DNA from: Spirochaetales bacterium UBA6872
Lineage (GTDB): Bacteria; Spirochaetota; Spirochaetia; Sphaerochaetales; Sphaerochaetaceae
Length of the DNA: 61,941 bases
Assembly: GCA_002452215.1 (NCBI GenBank)
Contig: DKCO01000045.1
Span: 1-61,941, forward strand
Direction of reading: 5' to 3'
Shown: piece by piece, positions 42,459 through 50,441 of the stretch
Layout of the letters: each line of letters opens with the position of its first letter
Position numbering within the stretch: position 1 is the stretch's first letter
Notes under the pieces: generated by a model
The model's input: the letters and a program-made list of their open reading frames with translations, nothing else
What the model was told of the DNA's origin: nothing
Database searches by the model: none
Made by a program: the position numbers and the translations under genes

Positions 42459-43796
42459 ATGCTTTCATTTATTCATGTGAAAAATTTTAGATCGCTCCCA
42501 GATGTAACATTGGATTTAACTGATGGCCATGGTGGTGTCAAATCATCAGCTTATATCTATGGAGAGAATGGGGCAGGAAAATCGAATCTTGTCTCAGCTC
42601 TTTATTTTCTTTGCCGTACATTCAGAACCATAAAGGATGAAGATGCTATCAGAGAGCTTCCGTCAAGACCACAAGGGTTCTATCCAGAGCTTTCGAGTGA
42701 AGAAGTGGATTTCAGAATCAAGAATTCGATGCAAGATCTGTCGCAGCTTCTGCGTACAGCAAGGCGAATTGGTGTCGACGATCCATTGCAAATAGAGGTA
42801 GGGTTTGTAATCGATGGCAAACCAGGTACGTATTCACTTGAATTTGATTTTGACTCTGTAATTTCTGAAAAATTGACATACAGGATAGGAAACAGAAATG
42901 GCGTTGTATATTCAATCAATGAAGACGAGTGGTTCTTGAGTCCCTCAATATTTACAGACAGGGACTATAGAAGCGAGCTTTATGACAATATGCAACGATA
43001 TTTTGGCTCTCAGACTTTCATGTCAATGCTAATGGCTGAACGCCATAGGATCAACAAAGGCCTGTTTGAGAATATGGTTGGTGACAACCTTATCAAAGTC
43101 ATGGATGGTTTGTGGAATATTTCTGTTTATTCAGAGGATGGCAAGATATACCCAAGTAATTTTATGTCGAAGAACATTGCATTCGGATTCTCCGATCGCC
43201 TTGGAGATGATGGCATGGATGCAATGGAGAAGCTTCTCAACTCATACTATACGAAACTGTTTCAGGATATAAAGCGTGTTTACTATAGAACATCATTGAT
43301 AGGAAAGAGGTTGTGCTATGAGCTTGTATTTGTTCGAGAGCTCGCCGGACGCGTGATAGAAGTTCCATATGAGATGGAATCTACAGGGATAAAGAAGCTT
43401 GCTGAGCTATTTCCTTACATGCTTTCGGCTGTGATGGGCGAGACAGCATTTGTAGATGAGGCTGGAAGCGGGCTTCATGATATAGTGCTGCTTGAGCTGT
43501 CAAAGAATATGCTTAAATCGATCAGTGGACAATTTGTTGCAACTATCCATAACACGCAATTGATGAAGGAGTTGCCACAGCAATTTGTATATATAATCAA
43601 GCTTGATAGCCATGGAAACAAGACAATCTCTAGCATAAAAGATTATTCGTTCAGAACACAAAAGACGAACAATGTTCAAAACAAATACCTTGCAGGAGAT
43701 TATGATGGCATCCCTTTGATAAGTGCATTGAATCTTTCGGCTCTTGCAGCAGAGGCAACATTGTCACTCATAGACCATGATGGAAAACTTGATTGA
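42459..43796 (+). CDS. AAA_15/AAA_21-type ATPase, abortive-infection-like
   Basis: 445 residues. HVKNFRSLPDVTLDL near the start and IYGENGAGKSNLVSAL near 33-48 are the first strand and Walker A of the RloA/AbiLi-like ATPases. A long insertion separates it from the C-terminal ATP site: MESTGIKKLAELFPYML near 305 resembles the ABC-type signature, and AFVDEAGSGLHDIVLLEL near 330 is Walker B (usual DEIDxxLHP). TIHNTQLMK near 368 is the switch histidine. No nuclease or TOPRIM domain is fused, and no RloB-like partner is next to it. Role as an antiphage sensor is inferred from family and location. Confidence 0.78.
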   Translation: MLSFIHVKNFRSLPDVTLDLTDGHGGVKSSAYIYGENGAGKSNLVSALYFLCRTFRTIKDEDAIRELPSRPQGFYPELSSEEVDFRIKNSMQDLSQLLRTARRIGVDDPLQIEVGFVIDGKPGTYSLEFDFDSVISEKLTYRIGNRNGVVYSINEDEWFLSPSIFTDRDYRSELYDNMQRYFGSQTFMSMLMAERHRINKGLFENMVGDNLIKVMDGLWNISVYSEDGKIYPSNFMSKNIAFGFSDRLGDDGMDAMEKLLNSYYTKLFQDIKRVYYRTSLIGKRLCYELVFVRELAGRVIEVPYEMESTGIKKLAELFPYMLSAVMGETAFVDEAGSGLHDIVLLELSKNMLKSISGQFVATIHNTQLMKELPQQFVYIIKLDSHGNKTISSIKDYSFRTQKTNNVQNKYLAGDYDGIPLISALNLSALAAEATLSLIDHDGKLD

Positions 43797-43813
43797 TATG
43801 AACTGTTTCAATC

Positions 43814-43840
43814 GACAAGGATTCTAAAAACTTGTCTTTT
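43814..43840 (+). terminator. Terminator after the lone ATPase gene
   Basis: GACAAG - 11-base loop - CTTGTC followed by TTTT. Short stem and short T-run, so efficiency may be partial. Confidence 0.55.
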
Positions 43841-43890
43841 CCTGTATTATCCGAGTGATAATGTTTTATAACAGATTAGAGGAGTCTTTT

Positions 43891-45102
43891 ATGCATAATA
43901 CACGTTTAGTTGCCACGGATATATTTTATGTCGGATCAAGCGATAGGCGTCTTGCTCTTTTCGAGAATGTTTATCCGATAGAGAGGGGCGTGAGCTATAA
44001 TTCTTACTTGGTTTTGGATGAGAAGACTATGCTTCTCGATACTGTGGATCATAGTGTTTCGAAGCAGTTCTTTGAAAACATCGATTTTGTTCTTAATGGA
44101 AGAGCACTTGATTATCTTGTTGTCCATCATATGGAGCCAGATCATTGCGCAATGATTGAAAGCCTTGTTTCGAAACATCCAGAGCTGAAGATTATTGGTA
44201 ATGCGAAAACCATTCAGATGATAAAGCAGTTCTTTGATTTCGATATAGACTCTAGAGCGATAACAGTTAAGGAAGGCGATAGCATCTCCACAGGAAAACA
44301 TACATTCAGCTTTGTTTTTGCTCCGATGGTGCATTGGCCGGAGGTAATGGTTTCATTCGATAGCTTCACAGGATGCCTTTTCAGCGCAGATGCGTTTGGA
44401 ACATTTGGTGCTTTGACAGGCAATCTGTTTGCTGACGAATATGATTTCGAATCGGAGTGGCTGGATGATGCAAGGCGTTATTTCATCAACATCGTTGGAA
44501 AGTATGGCATCCAGACAATGAACCTTCTGAAGAAGGCTGGAACTCTTCCGATCAAGATGATTTGTCCTTTGCATGGCCCTATCTGGAGAGATGAAGATGG
44601 GATTAAATGGTATATATCAAAGCATGTTACATGGGCATCCTATCAAGCAGAGACAAAAGGCGTATTGATTCTCTATGGAACAATTTATGGTGATACTGAG
44701 AATGCTGCCATGGTTCTTGGCTCAATGCTCTCTGAACGTGGAATAAGGAATATCCATATGTATGATGTTTCAAAAACAGATATTTCCGAGCTGGTTTCCG
44801 AAGCATTCAGATATTCGACTATAGTCTTTATGTCGCCAACGTATAACATGGAGATATTCACACCGATGGAGAGGCTCTTAGTTGATCTTAAGGAGCACAA
44901 TTGGCAAAACAGAAGCGTTGCTCTAGTTGAGAACGGATCGTGGGCTCCTGTTAGCGGAAAGAAAATGATGGAGATTCTCTCTTCTCTTAAAGAAATCGAT
45001 ATTTTAAACAACACAATTACAATTAAGAGCTCCTTGAAGGAAAGCCAGCTTCCTCTTTTGGAGGAGCTTGCGGATGCAATCAAAGAGTCATTGGACAGAT
45101 AG
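43891..45102 (+). CDS. Flavodiiron protein (A-type flavoprotein)
   Basis: 403 residues. The lactamase-like diiron domain has HHMEPDH near residue 78 (H-x-E-x-D-H), a later histidine in APMVHWPE, DAFG near 165 and the HGPIW histidine near 226; all iron ligands are present. From about 252 it is a flavodoxin domain with GTIYGDTENAAMV as the FMN phosphate loop and MSPTYNMEIFTPM. It reduces O2 to water or NO to N2O in anaerobes, using electrons from rubredoxin or a similar carrier. Start 43891 is chosen because GAGGAG lies six bases upstream; in-frame ATGs at 43855 and 43861 lack one. Confidence 0.95.
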   Translation: MHNTRLVATDIFYVGSSDRRLALFENVYPIERGVSYNSYLVLDEKTMLLDTVDHSVSKQFFENIDFVLNGRALDYLVVHHMEPDHCAMIESLVSKHPELKIIGNAKTIQMIKQFFDFDIDSRAITVKEGDSISTGKHTFSFVFAPMVHWPEVMVSFDSFTGCLFSADAFGTFGALTGNLFADEYDFESEWLDDARRYFINIVGKYGIQTMNLLKKAGTLPIKMICPLHGPIWRDEDGIKWYISKHVTWASYQAETKGVLILYGTIYGDTENAAMVLGSMLSERGIRNIHMYDVSKTDISELVSEAFRYSTIVFMSPTYNMEIFTPMERLLVDLKEHNWQNRSVALVENGSWAPVSGKKMMEILSSLKEIDILNNTITIKSSLKESQLPLLEELADAIKESLDR

Positions 45103-45120
45103 GGGTGCTTCGTTGCAATC

Positions 45121-45157
45121 GGAGGGTATTTGACGTTTACCCTCCTTTTTTTATAAT
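45121..45157 (+). promoter_or_regulatory. Terminator fused with the promoter of the next gene
   Basis: GGAGGGTA - loop - TACCCTCC (45121-45145) plus seven T (45146-45152) is the terminator of the flavodiiron gene. The loop also carries TTGACG (45130-45135), and the T-run continues into TATAAT (45152-45157) with a 16-base spacer. Six bases later is the ATG at 45164, so the next mRNA is predicted to be leaderless. Confidence 0.7.
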
Positions 45158-45163
45158 TGGGCT

Positions 45164-45538
45164 ATGATTGTTTTCGATACTTTGGATGAATTGGAGAGCT
45201 ACAAGCTTGCCATTGTTGATATAAATACCGTAATTGATGTAATGGATCATTCCACGCCATATGACGAGAAACTTGGAGAGTATGAGAATCCCAAGAAGAA
45301 TGGAATTCATATCGTTGAGGCATTCTTGACATCAGACAATGGTTTCGAGACAAAGACAGAAGCTGGGAAACTCTATGTTGAGATCTGTCTGGAAGGCGAG
45401 GAGATAGTCAATGTGGATGGATCAGTCTTCAAACTTTCGCCAGGGCGTTTCATTGCATATAAAGACAAAGAAAACGTGAAACGTGGAGTCATGTTCTCTC
45501 TTCCTGTCGCTACTAAAACTGTTAGATTCGTATTCTAG
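45164..45538 (+). CDS. YhcH/YjgK/YiaL-family protein
   Basis: 124 residues, cupin-like YhcH family (DUF386). EKLGEYENPKKNGIHIVEAFLTS near 46, EICLEGEEIVNV (usual D/ExxxxxxGxExI) near 78 and a C-terminal SPGRFIAYKDKENVKRGVMF segment are the family landmarks. Members bind zinc or sugars and occur in sialic-acid and uronate catabolism, with activity as a sugar anomerase suggested for some. The protein is shorter than the usual 150 residues. The mRNA is predicted to start at the ATG itself. Confidence 0.78.
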   Translation: MIVFDTLDELESYKLAIVDINTVIDVMDHSTPYDEKLGEYENPKKNGIHIVEAFLTSDNGFETKTEAGKLYVEICLEGEEIVNVDGSVFKLSPGRFIAYKDKENVKRGVMFSLPVATKTVRFVF

Positions 45539-45553
45539 CTCTCAGTTAGAAAA

Positions 45554-45577
45554 GGGGAAGCAAAAACTTGCTTCCCC
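45554..45577. terminator. Bidirectional terminator
   Basis: GGGGAAGCAA - AAAC - TTGCTTCCCC, a 10-bp stem in the gap between two convergent genes, followed by TTTT on the minus strand. Confidence 0.8.
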
Positions 45578-45595
45578 ATGTTTGATGTTCTTCTT

Positions 45596-46879
45596 TTATT
45601 CTTCAACAATCGATTTGAGATAGATTGTGTAAATAAGAAGCTGGTTTGGTCCAATGATATCGCCAGCACCATTCTCACCATAGCCAAGCTCAGGTGGTAT
45701 ATAGACAGTAGCTGTATCGCCAACATGCATATTTGTAACAGCATCGACAAAACCAGGAATCAATGAATCAAGGTCAAATGTTATATCTTGGTTCTCATCT
45801 ACAACTGTACCATCTGGCAATGAAAGTTTGTAATCTACAACTACGCTATCGTCTTTTTCAGGAATCGCTCCAGGTTCTGCATCTTGGCTTGTTATCTCGA
45901 TTTGCACTCCAGAAGGTAGAGTTGCAACTCCATCTTTTTTGCCATTTTCCTCTAGAAGTTTATTTGCTTCCTCCAAGTTGGCACTTTTAAGCTCTTCCAA
46001 ATACTCGCTATAGAGATTTGATAGATAGCTGTTGTATTCATCGAGTGCGCCATCCATTTGCTCATCGCTCATGATTGGATCTATTTCATAGAGAGCATAA
46101 AGGGAACCGGAGGCAAAGTCTGGAACAACAATATCATAACCTTGGTAAAGAAGATCCAGAGTTGTTAGGTATCCATAGGAGTAGGAGAACTGCTCTGCGA
46201 GAGATGTTGGCTCAGTGAGGGATGAAATCTCTTCTTCGGTTGTATATACATCTCCGATTTCCTTTGGCATTGAGCTTTCATTTTGATATTGGGAGACGAA
46301 TTGCTCTACATAGCTATACATCTCTTCCATTGTAAAAAATGGCTCGATATCGCCATATGCCCAAGCATCAAACATGCCTTTAGCATAGTAGCCAGCATTG
46401 AAATAGACTCCATTTAGCATGTAGTTCTTGCTTGTCAAATAGCCATATGCATAGCTGAATTTAGAAAATAGATCATCAAGATTTGTCTCTGAAATCTTCA
46501 ATTCAACTTTCTTTGGAGCAAAAACTGTGTCAATAACGCCACCCTTGACAGCCATTGTAACGTCTCTGATTGCTACAGCTGGAGATTGGGGAGGAATAGA
46601 CATGGTCATTATGCCATTGTCTTTGACATAGAGATACATCCCAGCATAGATGTTCTCTATTGGAAAGTCGATCTCAGCATCCGGAGCAACATGGTAGATT
46701 ATAGTCTTGCCATCTTCCAAAAGTCCTGTTATGTCATAGTAGCCATCTTCGGTCTTGTCCAACGAAACAACCTGTATAAGTTTCTCGTTCTCGCTCTTTT
46801 CTGAAGCACCTTGAGCAAAAAGCAAAGAGCTTGTTGCAATAAAAACCAAAAGTGCAATGATGATTTTTCTTATCTTCAT
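45596..46879 (-). CDS. Exported FKBP-type peptidyl-prolyl isomerase
   Basis: 427 residues. Signal peptide MKIRKIIIALLVFIATSSLLFAQG (no lipobox), then a beta-rich domain (30-125). Two similar helical segments follow, FSYAYGYLTSKNYMLNGVYF near 138 and FSYSYGYLTTLDLLYQGYDI near 230, which look like a duplicated FKBP_N dimerisation domain. The C-terminal 95 residues are a full FKBP domain with GFVDAVTNMHVGDTATVYIPP, ELGYGENGAGDIIGPNQLLIYTI. It folds proteins in the periplasm. The start has only a weak AAAGGAT close to the ATG. Confidence 0.88.
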   Translation of the reverse strand: MKIRKIIIALLVFIATSSLLFAQGASEKSENEKLIQVVSLDKTEDGYYDITGLLEDGKTIIYHVAPDAEIDFPIENIYAGMYLYVKDNGIMTMSIPPQSPAVAIRDVTMAVKGGVIDTVFAPKKVELKISETNLDDLFSKFSYAYGYLTSKNYMLNGVYFNAGYYAKGMFDAWAYGDIEPFFTMEEMYSYVEQFVSQYQNESSMPKEIGDVYTTEEEISSLTEPTSLAEQFSYSYGYLTTLDLLYQGYDIVVPDFASGSLYALYEIDPIMSDEQMDGALDEYNSYLSNLYSEYLEELKSANLEEANKLLEENGKKDGVATLPSGVQIEITSQDAEPGAIPEKDDSVVVDYKLSLPDGTVVDENQDITFDLDSLIPGFVDAVTNMHVGDTATVYIPPELGYGENGAGDIIGPNQLLIYTIYLKSIVEE

Positions 46880-46982
46880 ATCCTTTGTCCTTTTTTGTTA
46901 ATTAAAATTACGTAATAAATGATAGCACAATTGTTGTGTGTTTTGCATTTCTATATATGAAGATTTGGTGTAATCTCTAAGA

Positions 46983-47011
46983 TTGCTTGGATTGTTGGTA
47001 TTGTCTAGAAT
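46983..47011 (+). promoter_or_regulatory. Promoter of the mtnA-like/mtnP operon
   Basis: TTGCTT (46983-46988), 17-base spacer, TAGAAT (47006-47011). A start site near 47019 would leave about 33 bases before the SD-supported TTG start. Confidence 0.5.
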
Positions 47012-47051
47012 ATCTAAAAACATTGCGTTTCTATGCAAAAGGGAGGTCTCG

Positions 47052-48041
47052 TTGTCTTCAAATGAATCTATTAATGGAAATGGTATAATGACTTTTGGAC
47101 TGTCTTTGGATTTGCCATATATATTGAGGCATGAGAATATTGCGTACATAAAAGATGATTGCGTATATATAGGCGACAGAAGATCGTTTCCGTTTAAGAA
47201 AGACAAGGTATGTTGCCATGACTACAAAGAGTGTGCAAAAGCAATCAAAGACATGGTTACGCAAGGAGGAGGGCCATTGGAAGTGGCATTGAATGCCATG
47301 CTTTTGACATATATGAAAGACAAAGAGAATCTTGGAGAAGCGCAAGAAGTGCTTTCGAAAGCAAGAGAGACAAACACTACAATGAAAAAAGCTATCTCTT
47401 CTCTTATGGATAGATATAAATCGGGAGAGGATTTTGAGTGTGTCATAAATGATATTTTTCTCTCATTCGATATTCGTTATGACAAAATGTCTGACTTTGG
47501 CGAGTCTCTTATCAAAGATGGAATGGGTATTCTCACGACATGCTTTGCCGAGCATTCATTTATCCTTTCGCTTGCAAAGGCAAAAGAACATGGCAAAAAC
47601 ATCAGAGTATATGTGCCAGAGACAAGACCATATTTCCAAGGTGCCCATTTGACAGAGCCGTCGTTAAGGGAGATGGGCATCGAGACTTATTTGATTACAG
47701 ATGCTATGCCAGCGTACTTCATGGCCAAAGGCGATATAGATATCTACATGACAGCCTCTGATATGGCTTTGGATGACAGGACAGTAGTCAATAAGACAGG
47801 AACACTTTCCAATGCAATTTGCTCAAAGCACTTTTCAATACCTTATTATGCTTTCTCTGCAGGAATAGATCATACAAAAACTATAGATGACATAAAGCTT
47901 GAGGATAGGGATGCGCGTGAGATAAAGACTTACAAAGGAGTAGAGATTGCAGATGAAAATGCAAATGCACTATATCCATGCTTTGATATAATCCCAGCAG
48001 ATCTTGTAAAAGGCATAATAACGGAGGACGGAATATTATGA
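47052..48041 (+). CDS. MtnA/eIF2B-alpha-like isomerase, divergent
   Basis: 329 residues. The C-terminal fold follows methylthioribose-1-phosphate isomerase: VYVPETRPYFQGAHLT near 185, LITDAMPAYFMAKGDIDIYM near 213 and FDIIPADLVKGIITEDGIL at the end. The catalytic Cys and Asp positions are kept (TTCFAEH, SDMALDD), but flanking motifs differ (CNTG becomes CFAE, RGAPAIG becomes QGGGPLE). A different sugar phosphate may be the substrate. TTG 47052 is chosen because GGGAGG lies five bases upstream; ATG 47088 is the alternative. It is coupled to an MTA phosphorylase gene by a four-base overlap, supporting methionine salvage or MTA disposal. Confidence 0.72.
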   Translation: MSSNESINGNGIMTFGLSLDLPYILRHENIAYIKDDCVYIGDRRSFPFKKDKVCCHDYKECAKAIKDMVTQGGGPLEVALNAMLLTYMKDKENLGEAQEVLSKARETNTTMKKAISSLMDRYKSGEDFECVINDIFLSFDIRYDKMSDFGESLIKDGMGILTTCFAEHSFILSLAKAKEHGKNIRVYVPETRPYFQGAHLTEPSLREMGIETYLITDAMPAYFMAKGDIDIYMTASDMALDDRTVVNKTGTLSNAICSKHFSIPYYAFSAGIDHTKTIDDIKLEDRDAREIKTYKGVEIADENANALYPCFDIIPADLVKGIITEDGIL

Positions 48042-48727
48042 GAAGAGTTGCTATAATTGGCGGGACAGGAATAGATGAACTTGATGATTTCTCAAGTTGC
48101 TTGCAAGAAATACGAAATGAGTATGGTAGTGTCTTCTACAAGGAAAGAGATGGGATAATCTTTCTTCCCCGTCATTCGAAAAGCCATGTATATCCTCCTC
48201 ACTTGATTAACTACAAGGCAAACATAGAGGCTTTGAGGCAACTTGGCGTTTGTAAAGCCATTACAATATATGCAGTTGGTTCCATTACAGAAAAACTCAA
48301 GCCAATGGAGTGGGGCATCGTTGATGATTTTATCGACATATCAGGCCATTCGGAGACATTCTTCACAGGCTTGGATAAAGGTGTCAAGCATGTAGATATG
48401 ACAGAACCTTTCGACATTGAGTTGAAGAAGAGAATCGAGTCTATATCTGGGGTAAAAAGCCACGTTGTCTATATAACAACAGTGGGACCAAGACTGGAGA
48501 CGAAAGCAGAGATAAGAGCTTACAGAAACATGGGAGCCGATGTTGTAGGGATGACGCTATCTTCAGAAGCGATTCTATTAAAAGAGGCTGGAATAAAGAA
48601 CGCATCAATCTCTTATTCAATCAATTGGGCTGCAGGTGTCTCGGATTCTATCAAATTCGTCTCAGACAATGAGATAAAGAAATTGACAGACGAGATTGTG
48701 GCTGTCGCAATCAAAGCTCTCAATTGA
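48038..48727 (+). CDS. mtnP: MTAP/PNP-family nucleoside phosphorylase
   Basis: 229 residues. IIGGTGIDELDDF at the start, LPRHSKSHVYPPHLINYKANIEAL near 48 and TTVGPRLETKAEIRAYRNMG near 150 are signatures of methylthioadenosine phosphorylase and type II purine nucleoside phosphorylases. GMTLSSEAILLKEAGI near 176 completes the site. It cleaves 5'-methylthioadenosine (from polyamine synthesis) with phosphate to adenine and methylthioribose-1-phosphate. The order MtnA-like then MtnP in one operon supports MTA, but deoxyadenosine is also possible. It ends five bases from the convergent potC gene. Confidence 0.85.
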   Translation: MRRVAIIGGTGIDELDDFSSCLQEIRNEYGSVFYKERDGIIFLPRHSKSHVYPPHLINYKANIEALRQLGVCKAITIYAVGSITEKLKPMEWGIVDDFIDISGHSETFFTGLDKGVKHVDMTEPFDIELKKRIESISGVKSHVVYITTVGPRLETKAEIRAYRNMGADVVGMTLSSEAILLKEAGIKNASISYSINWAAGVSDSIKFVSDNEIKKLTDEIVAVAIKALN

Positions 48728-48732
48728 ATTCC

Positions 48733-49542
48733 TTATGTCGATGCCGCGACTGTCTTTAGAAATCGCTTGAAAACAATAGTCAGCAACATCACAGCAAGTA
48801 TTATTATGAATGAAAGTGCATTTATTACTGGACTTACACCATAGCGAATCGATGAATAAACATATAGTGGAAGAGTTGATGAGCCTGGACCCGATACAAA
48901 GAATGTTATTACAAAATCCTCCAGAGACATTGTTACTGATATAAGCAAGCTGGATGAGATTGCTGGCAAGATCGATGGGATTATAACCTTGAAAAGGGTT
49001 TGTCGCTCCGTTGCTCCAAGATCTCTTGCAGCTTCTACAGTAGAATAGTCGAATTCATCTAACCTTGCTGTCACTAGCATGAACACAAATGGCAAATTGA
49101 ATGTAGCATGAGCAAGGTAGATTGAGAATTTGCCAAGAGGTATATTCACAGCAGAAAAGAATATGAGCATCGATATTCCAATGATTACTTCTGGCAAGAT
49201 CATTGGAAGAATGGCAATTGCTGAGAGGACTCTTTTCCCTCTGTACTCATACCATTTAATTCCAATTGATGCCAATGTGCCCAAAGCTGTTGCTGTGATG
49301 CTACTTGTGAGAGCAATGACAATCGAGTTGAGAAACGAAGTCCAAAGATCCGGGGAAGCTGTGAAAAGCTCTTTGTACCATTTTAGGGAAAAACCTGTCC
49401 ATATCATGCCTTTATCTGCATTGAATGAGTAGATTGTTACAACTACAAGTGGCATAAACAGGAAAATCATCGTAAAGAAAAGGATAAGATTGGAATATGA
49501 AAAAAAGCTGTTTCTCTTAGTGGAATATGCTTTCTCGCTCAT
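48733..49542 (-). CDS. potC: Polyamine-type ABC permease, PotC-like
   Basis: 269 residues, six hydrophobic segments. The EAA loop is VEAARDLGATERQTLFKVIIP near 167, and GMIWTGFSLKWYKELF near 46 is typical of PotC-like permeases. With PotA and PotB it forms an importer for spermidine, putrescine or related amines. Its ATG and the potB stop overlap. No potD-like binding protein follows it; the next gene is the convergent mtnP. Confidence 0.9.
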   Translation of the reverse strand: MSEKAYSTKRNSFFSYSNLILFFTMIFLFMPLVVVTIYSFNADKGMIWTGFSLKWYKELFTASPDLWTSFLNSIVIALTSSITATALGTLASIGIKWYEYRGKRVLSAIAILPMILPEVIIGISMLIFFSAVNIPLGKFSIYLAHATFNLPFVFMLVTARLDEFDYSTVEAARDLGATERQTLFKVIIPSILPAISSSLLISVTMSLEDFVITFFVSGPGSSTLPLYVYSSIRYGVSPVINALSFIIILAVMLLTIVFKRFLKTVAAST

Positions 49543-50441
49543 TATCTTGCCTCCTTTTTTTCTTTTGTATGTGAGCTTGACTTCCTTTGCTCTTCATCTT
49601 TTGAGGATGTTCTCATCATCCATAAGACACCAATCATGGAAAGCATTGTAAGAACTACAGAAAAGGCAGCAGCAACAGGCCAGTTTCTTGTCTTTTGCAC
49701 CTGGTCTACGATTACGTTGCCAAGCATAGTAGAGTCCATTCCTCCGACTAAAAGAGGTACTGTATAAGCTCCAAAAATTGGCATGAATGTAAAGATCAAT
49801 GATGTTGATATCCCAGATTTGATATTAGGAATCAATATGCGAATGAATGCTGTGAATTTCTTTGCTCCAAGATCTCTTGCTGCATCGAGGAGCGAGAAAT
49901 CAAATTTATCTATGATTGTAAAAAGCGGTAGTATTGCATATGGCAAATACATGTAAATAAGAACCAAAATCACAGACCCATGATTGTATATAAGAGAGAG
50001 TGGCGAGTCTATTATCGACAGTTTCAGCAAGAGATTGTTTATGAAACCTTCTGTAGATAGGATATTGATCCAAGCATAGATTCTTATCAAGGAGTTTGTC
50101 CAAAACGGTATTATAACCATTGCCAGAAGGAGTGTTTGGTGCTTTGACCTTGCCATTGCATAGCCACAAGGAATAGCCAGAAAAAGGCAAATAGCCGTCG
50201 AGAGTACGCTAATCCATATCGTTCTCCACGTCAGGAGAAGAAAGCTTGGATTGAATATCTGCCCATATGCTGATAGCGAAAAATGGTTTGTAACACCACC
50301 ATATAAGCCCTTTTTAAGAAAGGAATATGTAACGATTATGCAAATAGGGACTACAAAGAATACAATCAACCAAAGCCCCATAGGAAAAGAGTAGATATAA
50401 CCAAGCAAGCTCGATCTTTTTTTATCAATTCTGTTCCCCAT
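49542..50441 (-). CDS. potB: Polyamine-type ABC permease, PotB-like
   Basis: 299 residues with six hydrophobic segments after a basic N-terminus (GNRIDKKRSS). The EAA loop LDAARDLGAKKFTAFIRILIP near 183 contacts the ATPase. The C-terminus is a basic cytoplasmic tail (SSKDEEQRKSSSHTKEKK). It overlaps potA by one base at its start and potC at its stop. Confidence 0.9.
   Translation of the reverse strand: MGNRIDKKRSSLLGYIYSFPMGLWLIVFFVVPICIIVTYSFLKKGLYGGVTNHFSLSAYGQIFNPSFLLLTWRTIWISVLSTAICLFLAIPCGYAMARSKHQTLLLAMVIIPFWTNSLIRIYAWINILSTEGFINNLLLKLSIIDSPLSLIYNHGSVILVLIYMYLPYAILPLFTIIDKFDFSLLDAARDLGAKKFTAFIRILIPNIKSGISTSLIFTFMPIFGAYTVPLLVGGMDSTMLGNVIVDQVQKTRNWPVAAAFSVVLTMLSMIGVLWMMRTSSKDEEQRKSSSHTKEKKEAR

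Noticed and set aside
46983..47051. Upstream extension of the MtnA-like protein to codon 46983
   Set aside because: The region holds a promoter and no start signal; the SD-supported TTG at 47052 or ATG at 47088 fits the family better.
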